The notes: generated by a model not told the origin, from the letters alone. A stretch of DNA of 64,000 nucleotides from Mesorhizobium sp. L-2-11 (GCF_016756595.1 NZ_AP023257.1:2186001-2250000); one strand, 5' to 3'; counted from the first letter of the stretch, positions 55,327 to 64,000 are shown. Translations and numbers: made by a program.

Positions 55327-56772
55327 ATGAAAACTGCACTCGAAAAGAAACTTCTGCCGTGCGTGTCAGTCGCACTCAGTCTGCTTCTGTCCGGCTGCGC
55401 CACATTCGCAGAGCTCCGACCGGCGGACCTCAGAATCGCGAATGTCTGGCACGCGACAGTGCCGCATGGCGGCAAGACATCCAGCCTCGTGTCGTGGTGG
55501 TCGACCTTCAACGATCCGTCGCTGACCTCTCTCATCGGCTATGCCGAGGAGGAGAACCCCAGCCTAGCTTCGGCCGCCGCCGACATCGAAAAGGCGCGCG
55601 CGACACTGGCTTCCGCACGGGCGAGCCTGTTTCCGGGGCTGGACGGCTCGGCCTCCGTCACGCGTTCCGGCACGGACGGCGATGCCTACAACCGCATTGC
55701 CGCCTCGACGACCTCGAGCGGCGGCCTGGACGCGTCGTGGGAAATCGATCTGTTCGGCAAGACGCGGCAAAAGAGCGAAGCGGCGCAGCTTCGGGTCCAT
55801 GAACAGATCGCCAACTGGCACGAGGCGCGGGTCTCTCTCGCCGCCGAAGTGGCCGACTACTATGTGCAGTACCGGGCCTGCCGGCAGCTCGAGAACGCTT
55901 ACAGCGTTGAGCTCGCCTCGCAACGGGAAACAATCCGCGCCACGGAGACGGCCGCCACCTCCGGCCTCACTTCCACCGCCGACCTGGCCTTGGCGCGAGC
56001 GAGCGCTGCCTCATCCTCCTCGACACTGACGGCGCAGCGGGCCGAATGCGAGGTCCTGGTCAAATCGCTCGCCCAGGTCACCGGCGGTGACGAGGCAAGG
56101 GTTCGCCAGTTGCTGGCCAAGGGCAAGACAGGCATCCCGACGCCGAAGAACTTCAAGCTCGCCGCTGTGCCGGCCGATGCCCTGCGGCAGCGTCCGGACA
56201 TTAGCGCGCTCGAACTGGAACTGGCCGCCTCCATTGCCGATGTCGGCGCGGCTAAAGCCGATCTCTATCCGAGCCTGAGCCTCGGCGGCTCGGTGACGAT
56301 CAGCGCTTCATCGCTGACAGGTGAATCTCTCCCCTGGTCCTTCGGCCCCGCGCTGACCATTCCCTTGCTTGACGGTGGATCACGACTGGCCGTCGTCAAG
56401 AGCACGATCGCCGACTACGACACGGCTGTCGCCAACTACAAGTCCGGGGTCCTGAGCGCGGTGGCAGAAGTCGAGACCGCGCTCGTTCGAGTCGACAGCA
56501 CCCGCAGGCGGATCGGTGACGCCAGCGGCGCGGCCCGTAACTACCGGACCTACTTCAACTCGATCGATTCGAACTGGCGGGCGGGCGGCGTCAGCCTGCT
56601 CGACCGAGAAGAAGCCCGTCGCTCGGCGCAGTCGGCGGAGATCTCGCTCATCGAAATCAGGCGCGATGCGGTCCGCTACTGGATCGCGCTCTACAAGGCG
56701 CTCGGCGGAGGCTGGGACGCTGGCGCCGCCTCGCCGCCGCAGCGCCAGACGAAGACACAAGGACTTTTCTGA
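55327..56772 (+). CDS. Outer-membrane efflux lipoprotein, NodT family
   Basis: 481 aa. The lipoprotein signal ends in LLLSGC (lipidated Cys about 21). Two tandem TolC-type alpha-helical repeats follow (YAEEENPSLASAAADIEKAR, RQRPDISALELELAASIADV). It forms the outer-membrane duct of the tripartite pump. Its stop overlaps the adaptor start by one base. Confidence 0.93.
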   Translation: MKTALEKKLLPCVSVALSLLLSGCATFAELRPADLRIANVWHATVPHGGKTSSLVSWWSTFNDPSLTSLIGYAEEENPSLASAAADIEKARATLASARASLFPGLDGSASVTRSGTDGDAYNRIAASTTSSGGLDASWEIDLFGKTRQKSEAAQLRVHEQIANWHEARVSLAAEVADYYVQYRACRQLENAYSVELASQRETIRATETAATSGLTSTADLALARASAASSSSTLTAQRAECEVLVKSLAQVTGGDEARVRQLLAKGKTGIPTPKNFKLAAVPADALRQRPDISALELELAASIADVGAAKADLYPSLSLGGSVTISASSLTGESLPWSFGPALTIPLLDGGSRLAVVKSTIADYDTAVANYKSGVLSAVAEVETALVRVDSTRRRIGDASGAARNYRTYFNSIDSNWRAGGVSLLDREEARRSAQSAEISLIEIRRDAVRYWIALYKALGGGWDAGAASPPQRQTKTQGLF

Positions 56773-57845
56773 TGCAGCCCGCCCGCCTTCTGCTTGCCCT
56801 GTTCGCCGGGGCAAACCTTGCTCTCGCCGCCACGCCCTCGCATGCGCAGCAGCAGGAAGCCGCGGCTCTGACCGTGGCCGTCGTCAAGCCGGCGGAACGC
56901 CAATGGGCGGAGACCGTGCCGGCGAGCGGCTGGCTGAAGCCCTGGCACGAGGCGATCATCGCCTCGGAGATCGGCGGTCTTCGCATCACGGATGTCCTCG
57001 TCGATGTCGGGTCGGTGGTCTCGAAGGGCCAGCCGCTCGTCCGGCTGGCGGACGAGACCGTGCTTGCGGATTTGCGCAAGGAAGAAGCGGCGCTCGAAAC
57101 GGCAAAAGCCGATCTCGCCAAGGCGAAGTCGAATGCGGACCGTGCGCGTAAGGTGCAGGGCAGCGGCGCGCTTTCGGACGAGAAAGTCACGGAATACCTG
57201 ATTGCCGAGCAGACTGCCGAAGCCAGCCTCAAATCAGCGCAAGCCACGCTGGAAAGCCAGAAGATCAAGGTCGATCAGACCACAATCGTCGCGGTCGACG
57301 ACGGACTGATCAGCTCCCGTTCCGCACAGCTCGGCGCCGTGGTTTCGTCCGGCACCGAGCTATTCCGGCTCGTGCGGCAGCAACGCGTCGAATGGCAGGC
57401 CGAGGTCTCGGCGCGCTATCTTCCGCACATTATCCAAGGCCTTGACGCTGAAATTGCGAGCCCCGGCGACAGGCGGATCGAAGGGAACGTCAGGCTGGTC
57501 GGCCCGACCGTCAGCACCGATACGGGCCGCGCTATCGTCTATGTCACACTGCCGCCGGAAGATCATCCTCCGGTCGGCATCTATGTCACCGGGCAGATCG
57601 AGTTGCAGTCGACGAGCGCCCTCACGGTGCCCGAGACGGCGCTCGTCTTCCGCGATGGCATCAACTACGTCTTCACGGTCGATGCGGATCGCCGCGCCGC
57701 GCGGGTGCGGATCGAGACCGGACGGCGCAATAGCGCGGAGGTGGAAATCCTGTCCGGCATCGATCGATCCGCCTCGGTTGTGAAGTCCGGCGGCGCCTTC
57801 CTTTCGGACAAGGCTCTGGTCCGGGTCGAGGGAGAAACACAATGA
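56772..57845 (+). CDS. RND pump periplasmic adaptor (MFP/HlyD family)
   Basis: 357 aa. The signal peptide is cleaved near SHA. A lipoyl half (GWLKPWHEAIIASEIGGLRI, VLVDVGSVVSKGQPLVRLAD), a coiled-coil hairpin (KEEAALETAKADLAKAKSNA), a second lipoyl half and a beta barrel follow. It bridges the inner-membrane pump and the NodT-like duct. ATGA overlap with the pump gene. Confidence 0.93.
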   Translation: MQPARLLLALFAGANLALAATPSHAQQQEAAALTVAVVKPAERQWAETVPASGWLKPWHEAIIASEIGGLRITDVLVDVGSVVSKGQPLVRLADETVLADLRKEEAALETAKADLAKAKSNADRARKVQGSGALSDEKVTEYLIAEQTAEASLKSAQATLESQKIKVDQTTIVAVDDGLISSRSAQLGAVVSSGTELFRLVRQQRVEWQAEVSARYLPHIIQGLDAEIASPGDRRIEGNVRLVGPTVSTDTGRAIVYVTLPPEDHPPVGIYVTGQIELQSTSALTVPETALVFRDGINYVFTVDADRRAARVRIETGRRNSAEVEILSGIDRSASVVKSGGAFLSDKALVRVEGETQ

Positions 57846-60800
57846 ACTTCTCCGCCTGGTCAATCCGCAATCCCGTTCCCTCGATTCTGCTTTTTGTCCT
57901 GCTGACCGTGGGCGGCTTGCTCGCCTTCGAGCGGCTCGCCGTCCAGAATTTTCCCGACATGGACCTGCCGACGGTGAAAATCACCGCGACGCTGGAGGGT
58001 GCTGCCCCGTCGCAACTGGAGACCGAGGTCGCCCGGAAGATCGAGGACAATCTCGCCTCGCTCAGCCTGCTCGATCACATCACCACGACCATCACCGACG
58101 GGTCCGTGTCGATCAGCGTGTCCTTCGAACTGGAGAAGGACAGCGAGGCGGCCCTCAACGAGGTCCGCAACGCCGTGGACAGCACGACGGACCTGCCGGC
58201 CGACATGGAATCGCCGAGCGTCACCAAGGTCACGGTGCAAAGCTCACCGCTGATCACCTATGCCGTCCGCTCGACCCGGCTCAACGAGACGGAGCTGTCC
58301 TGGTTCGTCGACAACGACATGACCAAGGCCCTGCTGTCCGTGTCCGGGGTCGGTGAAGTAAGCCGGATGGGGGGAATCGACCGCGAGGTGCATGTCGATC
58401 TCAACCCGCAGATCATGGGATCGCTCGGGATCACGGCCGCCACGGTCTCTTCCCGCCTGAGATCAGTCCAGGCGGACAGTTCGGGCGGCCGTGGCGAGAT
58501 CGGCGGCAACAGGCAGACGATCCGCACGCTCGGGGCCGTCGCGTCGGTCGAGGATTTGAAGGCCCTCGCGATACCGCTGCCGAACGGCAAGCTGGTGCGC
58601 CTCGACGAGATCGGCACGGTGACCGACAGCTTCGCCGACCGCTCTTCGCTTGCCTATCTCGACGGACAACCGGTGATCGGCGTCGAAATCAAGCGTTCCA
58701 ACGGCTTTTCGGATACCGGCGTCGCAGCCGCCATCCAGGCCGCGATGCAGGACTTTGCGCGCGCCAATCCCGACGCGGAAATTATCGAGGCCTACAGCAT
58801 GGTCGGGCCGATCATCGAGAACTATGACGGTTCGATGCACATGCTTTACGAGGGCGCCATCCTCGCCGTCGTCGTGGTCTGGCTGTTCTTGCGCAACTGG
58901 CGGGCAACCTTCCTGTCGGCGATAGCACTCCCCCTGTCTGTCATCCCGACCTTCCTGGCGATGTATCTCGCGGATTTCAGCCTGAACACGGTGACGCTGC
59001 TCGCGCTCTCCCTGGTGGTCGGCATCCTCGTCGACGACGCCATCGTGGAAGTCGAGAATATCGCCCGTCACCTGAACATGGGGAAATCGCCGATGGATGC
59101 GGCGTTGGAGGCTGCCGACGAGATCGGCCTTGCCGTCATCGCCACGACCTTCACACTGGTCGCCGTGTTCCTGCCGACCGCATTCATGAGCGGCATTCCC
59201 GGTCTCATCTTCCGCCAGTTTGGCGTTACGGCGGCCGTCGCTGTCCTGGCCTCCCTTCTGGTCGCGCGCCTGCTGACGCCGATGATGGCCGCCTACATGA
59301 TGAAGGCGCATCCGTCTGAAGAGAAGGACGGCCACATGATGCGCGCCTATATGGCGATCATGAAAGCCTGCCTCAGCCATCGGAAGCTGACGGTGCTTGG
59401 CGTTTGCGTCTTTCTCGGCCTGTCCCTGTCGACAATTCCCTTTTTCAAATCGGGCTTTTTGCCGGCCTCCGACGACGCGCAGACGAAAGTCACGCTGACG
59501 CTGCAACCCGGCAGCACCATCGATCAGACGGATGCGACGACGCGGCATGCCGTGGACATCATCATGAAGCTTCCGGACGTAACCCGCGTGTTCTCGTCGG
59601 TGGGAAGTGCTTCCTCGGGCGGTGGCCTGGATGCCTCGGCGACGAGCGACGTCGCCTCGGCAACCCTCGTCGTCAATCTGACGCCGATCGGCGATCGCGA
59701 CCGGAAACAATCAGAGATCGAGAACGATATCCGGCAGGCGCTTGCCGTGCTGCCGGGCGTGCGGGTCGAAGTCGGGACGGGTGGAAACGGGACGACGCTG
59801 GAAATCACGCTCGCCAGCGACGATACCGATGCCCTCGATCGGGCCGGCAGCGCGCTTGAGGAGCAGTTGCGCACCCTGGAAGCCATCGGGGCCGTCACGT
59901 CCAGCGCCTCCCTCCAGGCGCCCGAGGTCCAGATCGTACCTGATTTTACGCGAGCGGCGGCACTCGGCGTCACATCGGAAGCAATTTCCGAAGCGGTCCG
60001 CGTCGCGACCAACGGCGATTACTCCACGTCCATGGCGAAGCTAAACCTCCCGCAGCGCCAGATCTCGATCCGGGTGCGGCTCGACCCCAAAAACAGAATG
60101 ACGCTGGACGATATCGCCAACCTTCGCGTGAGCGGTACGAACGGCAATGTCGACCTTGGTTCCATCGCCGACATCCACATCGGCGGCAGCCCGGCCGAGA
60201 TCAACCGCATCGACCGCTCGCGCAACGTCACCCTGTCGGTAGAGCTCAACGGCCGCATCCTCGGTGACGTAAACCGCGAGGCCCAGGCGCTACCCGCCCT
60301 CAAGAACCTGCCGCAAGGCGTCCGGCTCGTCGAGCAAGGTGAGTTGCAGCGCAGTTCCGAACTGTTCGAAAGCTTCGGCATCGCCATGGCGATCGGCGTG
60401 TTCTGCATCTACGCCGTGCTGGTCCTGCTCTTCCACGATTTCCTGCAGCCCCTCACCATCCTCATGGCGTTGCCGCTGTCGCTCGGCGGAGCGCTTCTGC
60501 CGCTCATCGTCACCGACACGAGCTTCTCCCTGCCGGCGGTCATCGGACTGCTCATGCTGATGGGCGTGGTGACGAAGAACTCCATCTTGCTGGTCGAATA
60601 CGCCATCATGGCACGGCGTGGCGGCATGGCGCGCTTCGATGCCCTGGTGGATGCCTGCCACAAGCGGGCACGCCCGATCATCATGACCACGATCGCCATG
60701 GGATGCGGCATGCTGCCGGCGGCCTTGAGTCTCAGCGGCGGGGATGGAAGTTTCCGCCAGCCCATGGCGATCGTCGTGATCGGCGGGCTGCTGACCTCCA

Positions 60801-60928
60801 CATTCCTCAGCCTGCTCGTCATCCCGGTCATCTTCACCTTCGTCGACGACTTCCTCGAACTTCTCAAGCGGCCGTTTCGCGGGAGACAAGGGAAAAAGAC
60901 GCAACCGATGCCTGCGGAAGCTGGCTGA
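57842..60928 (+). CDS. RND multidrug efflux transporter, AcrB/HAE1 type
   Basis: 1028 aa. Helix 1 is IRNPVPSILLFVLLTVGGLL; the porter domains are PN/PC. The proton-relay pair sits in helix 4 (VVGILVDDAIVEVENIARH) and the helix 10-11 Lys/Thr region is GVVTKNSILLVEYAIMARRG. Twelve helices in two halves, typical HAE-1 length. It exports hydrophobic compounds using the proton gradient. The specific substrate is unknown. Confidence 0.95.
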   Translation: MNFSAWSIRNPVPSILLFVLLTVGGLLAFERLAVQNFPDMDLPTVKITATLEGAAPSQLETEVARKIEDNLASLSLLDHITTTITDGSVSISVSFELEKDSEAALNEVRNAVDSTTDLPADMESPSVTKVTVQSSPLITYAVRSTRLNETELSWFVDNDMTKALLSVSGVGEVSRMGGIDREVHVDLNPQIMGSLGITAATVSSRLRSVQADSSGGRGEIGGNRQTIRTLGAVASVEDLKALAIPLPNGKLVRLDEIGTVTDSFADRSSLAYLDGQPVIGVEIKRSNGFSDTGVAAAIQAAMQDFARANPDAEIIEAYSMVGPIIENYDGSMHMLYEGAILAVVVVWLFLRNWRATFLSAIALPLSVIPTFLAMYLADFSLNTVTLLALSLVVGILVDDAIVEVENIARHLNMGKSPMDAALEAADEIGLAVIATTFTLVAVFLPTAFMSGIPGLIFRQFGVTAAVAVLASLLVARLLTPMMAAYMMKAHPSEEKDGHMMRAYMAIMKACLSHRKLTVLGVCVFLGLSLSTIPFFKSGFLPASDDAQTKVTLTLQPGSTIDQTDATTRHAVDIIMKLPDVTRVFSSVGSASSGGGLDASATSDVASATLVVNLTPIGDRDRKQSEIENDIRQALAVLPGVRVEVGTGGNGTTLEITLASDDTDALDRAGSALEEQLRTLEAIGAVTSSASLQAPEVQIVPDFTRAAALGVTSEAISEAVRVATNGDYSTSMAKLNLPQRQISIRVRLDPKNRMTLDDIANLRVSGTNGNVDLGSIADIHIGGSPAEINRIDRSRNVTLSVELNGRILGDVNREAQALPALKNLPQGVRLVEQGELQRSSELFESFGIAMAIGVFCIYAVLVLLFHDFLQPLTILMALPLSLGGALLPLIVTDTSFSLPAVIGLLMLMGVVTKNSILLVEYAIMARRGGMARFDALVDACHKRARPIIMTTIAMGCGMLPAALSLSGGDGSFRQPMAIVVIGGLLTSTFLSLLVIPVIFTFVDDFLELLKRPFRGRQGKKTQPMPAEAG

Positions 60929-60933
60929 CTGGT

Positions 60934-61088
60934 TGTGCGATCGGAGGTGGCGCGGCGGGTGTGCGCCGGCCAGGTCAACGTCGATGGCGGAGCTTCGACG
61001 CGCCTTTCGGTAGCTGCGGGATGTCCGGATCGGCCGTGAGAACGGTCGGTACGGCCTTGATGATTTTCTCGAATATCGGTTGCTGTAG
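60934..61088 (+). pseudogene. C-terminal remnant of aldehyde dehydrogenase
   Basis: Three successive frames give RRVCAGQVNVDGGAS, then APFGSCGMSG, then RENGRYGLDDFLEYRLL and a stop, together the C-terminal end of an NAD-dependent aldehyde dehydrogenase (AGQVNVNG, APFGG-x-x-SG, EFLEYK-type ending). Two frameshifts and loss of the first 400 or more residues show it is dead. Confidence 0.78.
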
Positions 61089-61105
61089 CAGCCGCGGCGC
61101 AAGAT

Positions 61106-61441
61106 ATGAGCGCGATGGAATTCACGCAGGTGAAGCTGCAGGTCGAGCCGGGCGTTGCAGCGGTCACGTTAGATGGCCCGGACAGAATGAACGGCGTTAA
61201 CGCCGTCATGGAGCGTGAGTTCTAGGCAGCCATGAGGCAAGTCGACGCTGACCCGCAAGTGCGCATCGCTGTCCTGACTGGCGAGGGGCGGGCTTTCTAC
61301 GCCGGCATGGACGTGACGAAACTTGAGGCCCTTGCTGAGGCAAGCGCGGCACCGGTATCGGATGTCGCCGTCAGTTCCGGCATGGCTCGGAGGAGGTTTT
61401 CAGCCGCGCCTTCCGTCCGCTTGCTGATGACTTCAGCCTAG
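61106..61441 (+). pseudogene. Enoyl-CoA hydratase/isomerase N-terminal remnant
   Basis: From ATG 61106: VKLQVEPGVAAVTLDGPDRM then a TAG stop (61223-61225), followed in the same frame by DADPQVRIAVLTGEGRAFYA and GMDVTKLEAL, the crotonase oxyanion-hole region. The sequence then loses similarity and ends at 61441 just before the island's right-end repeat. Catalytic and C-terminal parts are missing. Confidence 0.8.
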
Positions 61442-61464
61442 AAGCTGTCCATCCGAAACCGGCC

Positions 61465-61647
61465 CAAACACGACATCTAATGATCGGTTTGGCGAGGACG
61501 GCTCGGTGGGCGAAGGCGGCATAGACAGCTAATGTCGGCCGACGACGGTTGCGGAACCATACGGAACGATACGGGAAGGATGTCTGATCTGTGCCCACGA
61601 AAAGGGAAATAAAATCAAGGCTTTGAGTACGTCCTCCGGGCCCACCA
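61465..61647. repeat. 183-bp right-end repeat of island B with perfect att core
   Basis: Nearly identical to 52586-52768 but ending in CCTCCGGGCCCACCA, exactly the tRNA 3' end (43179-43193). It contains the same decamer series near 61553-61582. Differences seen by eye include gtcgg for gtcgc and aataaaatc for aataagatc. Confidence 0.9.
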
Positions 61648-61741
61648 TTGTCGTTATTTATCAATGCTTTATAGGGTGGTTCGCCACGAGGCTCGCCAAT
61701 AGGTTCGCCAAGCATCGGCTTGCGCGTGACGAAGCCAAGCG

Positions 61742-61936
61742 CTGAACGACTACGCGGCGATTTACCGTCAGACCTATGGCGAGTCCGAAGCCGTGGCTGA
61801 ACTGATCCCGTTTATGCTGGTCGGGTTCCTGGAAGGCGACCGGGCGTTTGCCAAGGCGAGGAAGGAAGGTTTGCCACGCGCCGGCGTGCCGGCGAAGACC
61901 GGACGGCAATCAGCTTTAACATCAGACAACACTTAA
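61742..61936 (+). pseudogene. DUF2274 C-terminal fragment
   Basis: A frame without a start reads LNDYAAIYRQTYGESEAVAE and LIPFMLVGFLEGDRAFAKAR, the DUF2274 C-terminal pattern, to TAA at 61934-61936. DUF2274 genes usually follow trbI in conjugation clusters of integrative elements. Only about 60 residues remain, just outside the right att site, so it is likely debris of a lost conjugative element. Confidence 0.65.
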
Positions 61937-62252
61937 GTGAGGCATCGCTCTAGCAGCACGGCCGGCTCTTGATCCTGCCGCGCCGCCTTCGATGGGCTGC
62001 TCCACCGAATTTTACTGATCAGGCATGGCAGCCGAAGGGAGATGGCGTATTTGCGCCCGGCATCACGCGCCATTTCGAGGATACCAAGGTCAGGAGGAGG
62101 ACGGCTATGGCGAAGTAGCGGGGCGGCACCGACAGACCGTCGACATGGATTCAGGTATCGTCCGAGATATGGTTTGTTACTCCGTCCTGATGTGGCGCCG
62201 CCTGAAATCGCGCCAGAAGCAACGAACTCGATTGACCTTTGCGCGAAACGCC
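61937..62252. other. Stretch with no recognisable gene
   Basis: Open frames here are short and unlike known proteins. A segment around 62040-62120 (GDGVFAPGITRHFEDTKVRR in one frame) reads protein-like but has no start or homology that I recognise. Confidence 0.4.
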
Positions 62253-62513
62253 ATGCGTGACATCGACCTGAACCTGCTCACCGCCCTCGACGTCCTGCTC
62301 CAGCAATGCAGCGTGACAAGGGCTGCGCTCAGGCTTCGGCTCAGCACCTCCGCGATGAGCCGCACCCTGTCGCGGCTCAGGGAGGCGCTCGGCGATCCGG
62401 TCTTGGGGCCTGCACAGACGCGGCGGCAACCGGCTGGGCCTCGGTCAGAAAAGACAGCACGGCCGTGGGTAGCGCTGCGGAATTGGGCGCATAGATGCCG
62501 CAACGCGAAATAA
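62253..62513 (+). pseudogene. Truncated LysR-type regulator, HTH only
   Basis: From ATG 62253: MRDIDLNLLTALDVLLQQCS, VTRAALRLRLSTSAMSRTLS, RLREALGDPVL, a LysR HTH of the NodD/LinR-like subgroup. After GDPVL (near 62405) the similarity stops and the frame runs on into DNA shared with the antisense gene. A deletion or recombination breakpoint removed the effector domain. Confidence 0.8.
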
Positions 62514-63198
62514 GACTTCTCTTGTTGACGCGCTTCCCCAGATATTGCCAGACGGTGCGGGTGGCGTAGGGCAGATTGTTGTTTCGCCACGATATGCCCA
62601 TAGTGACGCCCCGCAGGTAACGCCGCTGGTACGTTTCGAACGGCATGAGGATCGTCTGTCCAAAGGTTGGGGCATCGCCGCGCGTCAGTTCCGTCAAAAA
62701 GATGCGCTGGTGCCGATACGCCGCGAGCCCCGTATAGCGTGAACGCTGCACGATGCCGTTTTCGGCATCTTCGATGCGCTCAAGCGAGGAAACCAGAACT
62801 TGTCCGCCATTCTCGCGCAAGTGAGCGCAGGCGCAGACGATCCGGTCAGGCCAGGACAGCGACGTGTGCCATGCCTGGTAGAATCCGAGATATGGTCTGA
62901 GTGCATGCAGGTCACCCGGAAAGGCGTCCGCCAGCGGCCCTTGGAGGGCCGTTTGTCGGCGCCGCTCGCTCAATTTGCTGCGGAAGACGCCAGGGGACAG
63001 GTCGAAATCGGCTGGTTCGAGGCCAAAAGCTGCCGCGATCGTCAGGAGGTTATGAGCGGAAGGAAGGGTTCCTGCATTGAGGTAGCGGTTGAACTGCTGC
63101 CGGTTGATACCGATGGTGCGGCACAAATCGGATACCGATCTGTGGGTGCTGCAGGCAAGTTTCAGGTTGCTGCTGAAATTGGCCCATGGCTTGCTCAT
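62377..63198 (-). CDS. Helix-turn-helix regulator (XRE-like N-terminus)
   Basis: 273 aa. The N-terminal HTH reads SVSDLCRTIGINRQQFNRYL then NAGTLPSAHNLLTIAAAFGL. The rest (about 90-250) is a conserved but uncharacterised domain (LRPYLGFYQAWHTSLSWPDR, GVTMGISWRNNNLPYATRTV) seen in rhizobial transcriptional regulators. The last 10-20 residues overlap the LysR remnant in antisense, so the C-terminus may be altered by that junction. It is divergent from the transporter gene at 63303 and is a candidate regulator for it. Confidence 0.8.
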   Translation of the reverse strand: MSKPWANFSSNLKLACSTHRSVSDLCRTIGINRQQFNRYLNAGTLPSAHNLLTIAAAFGLEPADFDLSPGVFRSKLSERRRQTALQGPLADAFPGDLHALRPYLGFYQAWHTSLSWPDRIVCACAHLRENGGQVLVSSLERIEDAENGIVQRSRYTGLAAYRHQRIFLTELTRGDAPTFGQTILMPFETYQRRYLRGVTMGISWRNNNLPYATRTVWQYLGKRVNKRSLISRCGIYAPNSAALPTAVLSFLTEAQPVAAASVQAPRPDRRAPP

Positions 63199-63302
63199 GG
63201 AGACAGTATAAACTCGCTTAAAAACGCTTCAAGCGACGAAATTGCGTTGCCGCGGCCTCTGCCTAGTATCGGCCACAAGGCTTCAGTCCAAAGGGGAACC
63301 CA

Positions 63303-64000
63303 ATGAGCGCTTCCAGCAGGTTATCGAGTCTCTCACGCCGTGATCTTCTTCAAGCGGGGGTGGCTCTGGGCCTTGTCGCAGCCGCAGGCTCACTGACGTC
63401 ACCGGCCGCGGCGCAAACGCCAGTGCGCGGCGGACAGTTGCGGCTGGGGCTCGATGGCGGCGCCTCTGCCGATACGCTCGACCCGGCCCTGGCGTCCGCC
63501 AGCGTCAATTTTGTGATCGCGCATTGCTGGGGCGATACGCTGGTCGAATCCGATCCCAAGACGGGCGCGGCGGTTCCCTCGCTGGCCGAATCCTGGTCCC
63601 CGTCGGCCGACGCCAAGGAGTGGACCTTCAAGATACGCAAAGACGTTCGTTTCCACGATGGCAAGGCATTTACTGTTACCGATGCAGTCGAGACCTTGCG
63701 CCGCCACGCCGGAAAGAAATCGCAATCGGGCGCATTCGGCCTGCTGTCCGGCATAGACCGCATCGAGGAACGGGCGGGCGACATGGTGGTGACGCTGAAA
63801 GAGGCCAACGCTGACTTGCCGCTGATATTTACCGACTATCATCTTCAGATCCAGCCGGGCGGCGGTGTGGAAAAGCCGACAGCTGCGATCGGCACTGGCC
63901 CCTACAAGCTGGTTGCGTTCGAGCCGGGCATTCGCGCCGCTTTCGAAAAAAACACCGACGACTGGCGCCAGGACCGGGGCTACGTCGACGGCGTCCTTAT
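63303..64000 (+). CDS. Peptide/nickel-type ABC substrate-binding protein, 3' end outside window
   Basis: 232 codons are visible and the frame is open at the window end. The N-terminus SSLSRRDLLQAGVALGLVAA is a twin-arginine signal, so export is by Tat, unusual for binding proteins but common in this family. The mature part shows GGQLRLGLDGGASADTLDPA, LVESDPKTGAAVPSLAESWS and WTFKIRKDVRFHDGKAFT, the SBP_bac_5 (DppA/OppA) signature. Aggggaaccca precedes the start. Permease genes are expected downstream. Confidence 0.92.
   Translation, partial: MSASSRLSSLSRRDLLQAGVALGLVAAAGSLTSPAAAQTPVRGGQLRLGLDGGASADTLDPALASASVNFVIAHCWGDTLVESDPKTGAAVPSLAESWSPSADAKEWTFKIRKDVRFHDGKAFTVTDAVETLRRHAGKKSQSGAFGLLSGIDRIEERAGDMVVTLKEANADLPLIFTDYHLQIQPGGGVEKPTAAIGTGPYKLVAFEPGIRAAFEKNTDDWRQDRGYVDGVL

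Larger units (their letters stand above)
52769..61647. mobile_element. Island B: RND efflux island in tandem with island A
   Basis: 8.9 kb between the second att copy (52754-52768) and a perfect one (61633-61647). It carries a two-component system, an RND tripartite pump and two decayed metabolic genes. Its left end resembles that of island A at the same distance from the att core, and its right end carries the same 183-bp repeat. No integrase gene was found. Confidence 0.7.

Overview
The window looks like chromosomal DNA of a Rhizobiales alphaproteobacterium, most likely Mesorhizobium or a close relative. The reasons are high GC, a 673-aa RpoD with a long acidic N-terminus, CarB with an alphaproteobacterial insertion, an F1-ATPase zeta-type inhibitor (DUF1476), HlyU and DUF6152/DUF6644 proteins, and many rhizobial-style GC-rich intergenic palindromes. 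The species is inferred from gene content only.

Region 1 (1-17267) is mostly core: a DUF4142 fragment, the ATPase zeta-like inhibitor, a DUF6152/DUF6644 pair, an orphan ABC binding protein, carB, an SH3 protein, a phosphoesterase, an ArsR/MFS pair, a RibD-type reductase, a YpfJ-type metallopeptidase, a TetA-like exporter, carA and yqeY. Palindromic or tandem repeats fill many gaps and sometimes reach stop codons (near 7513, 8671 and 9708).

Region 2 (17268-24100) lies between yqeY and dnaG and looks acquired: a frameshifted DUF1801 gene, an arginase-fold enzyme, a second DUF1801 protein, a GNAT enzyme, DUF2061, a complete IS630-type element with TA flanks, and a Na/Pi-cotransporter-type protein. 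Region 3 (24217-43193) has dnaG and rpoD, then small enzymes and regulators: azoR/LysR, TetR/VOC with two operator-like palindromes, an arginase-fold enzyme, a serine protease divergent from a protease-like protein lacking all three catalytic residues, VapBC, an SDR, an OmpA-like protein with five 33-aa repeats, a SIMPL protein, and a CAU-anticodon tRNA.

Region 4 (43194-61647) is the most unusual part. The last 15 bases of the tRNA recur exactly at 61633-61647 and with one mismatch at 52754-52768. These sites delimit two adjacent islands whose left ends resemble each other and whose right ends share a 183-bp repeat. Island A carries a sugar ABC transporter with a LacI-type regulator, a Gfo/Idh/MocA dehydrogenase, a truncated RpiR-type regulator and a TIM-barrel isomerase. 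One permease is split by an IS256 element with an 8-bp target duplication, and the isomerase has an in-frame TGA. Island B carries a CpxRA-like two-component system divergent from a NodT/MFP/RND efflux operon, then remnants of an aldehyde dehydrogenase and an enoyl-CoA hydratase. Neither island has a recognisable integrase.

Region 5 (61648-64000) has a DUF2274 fragment (a family linked to trb conjugation clusters), a truncated LysR gene, an HTH regulator and the start of a Tat-exported peptide-type binding protein. I read 43-62 kb as a tRNA-anchored accretion site where non-autonomous islands have piled up beside a decayed conjugative element.
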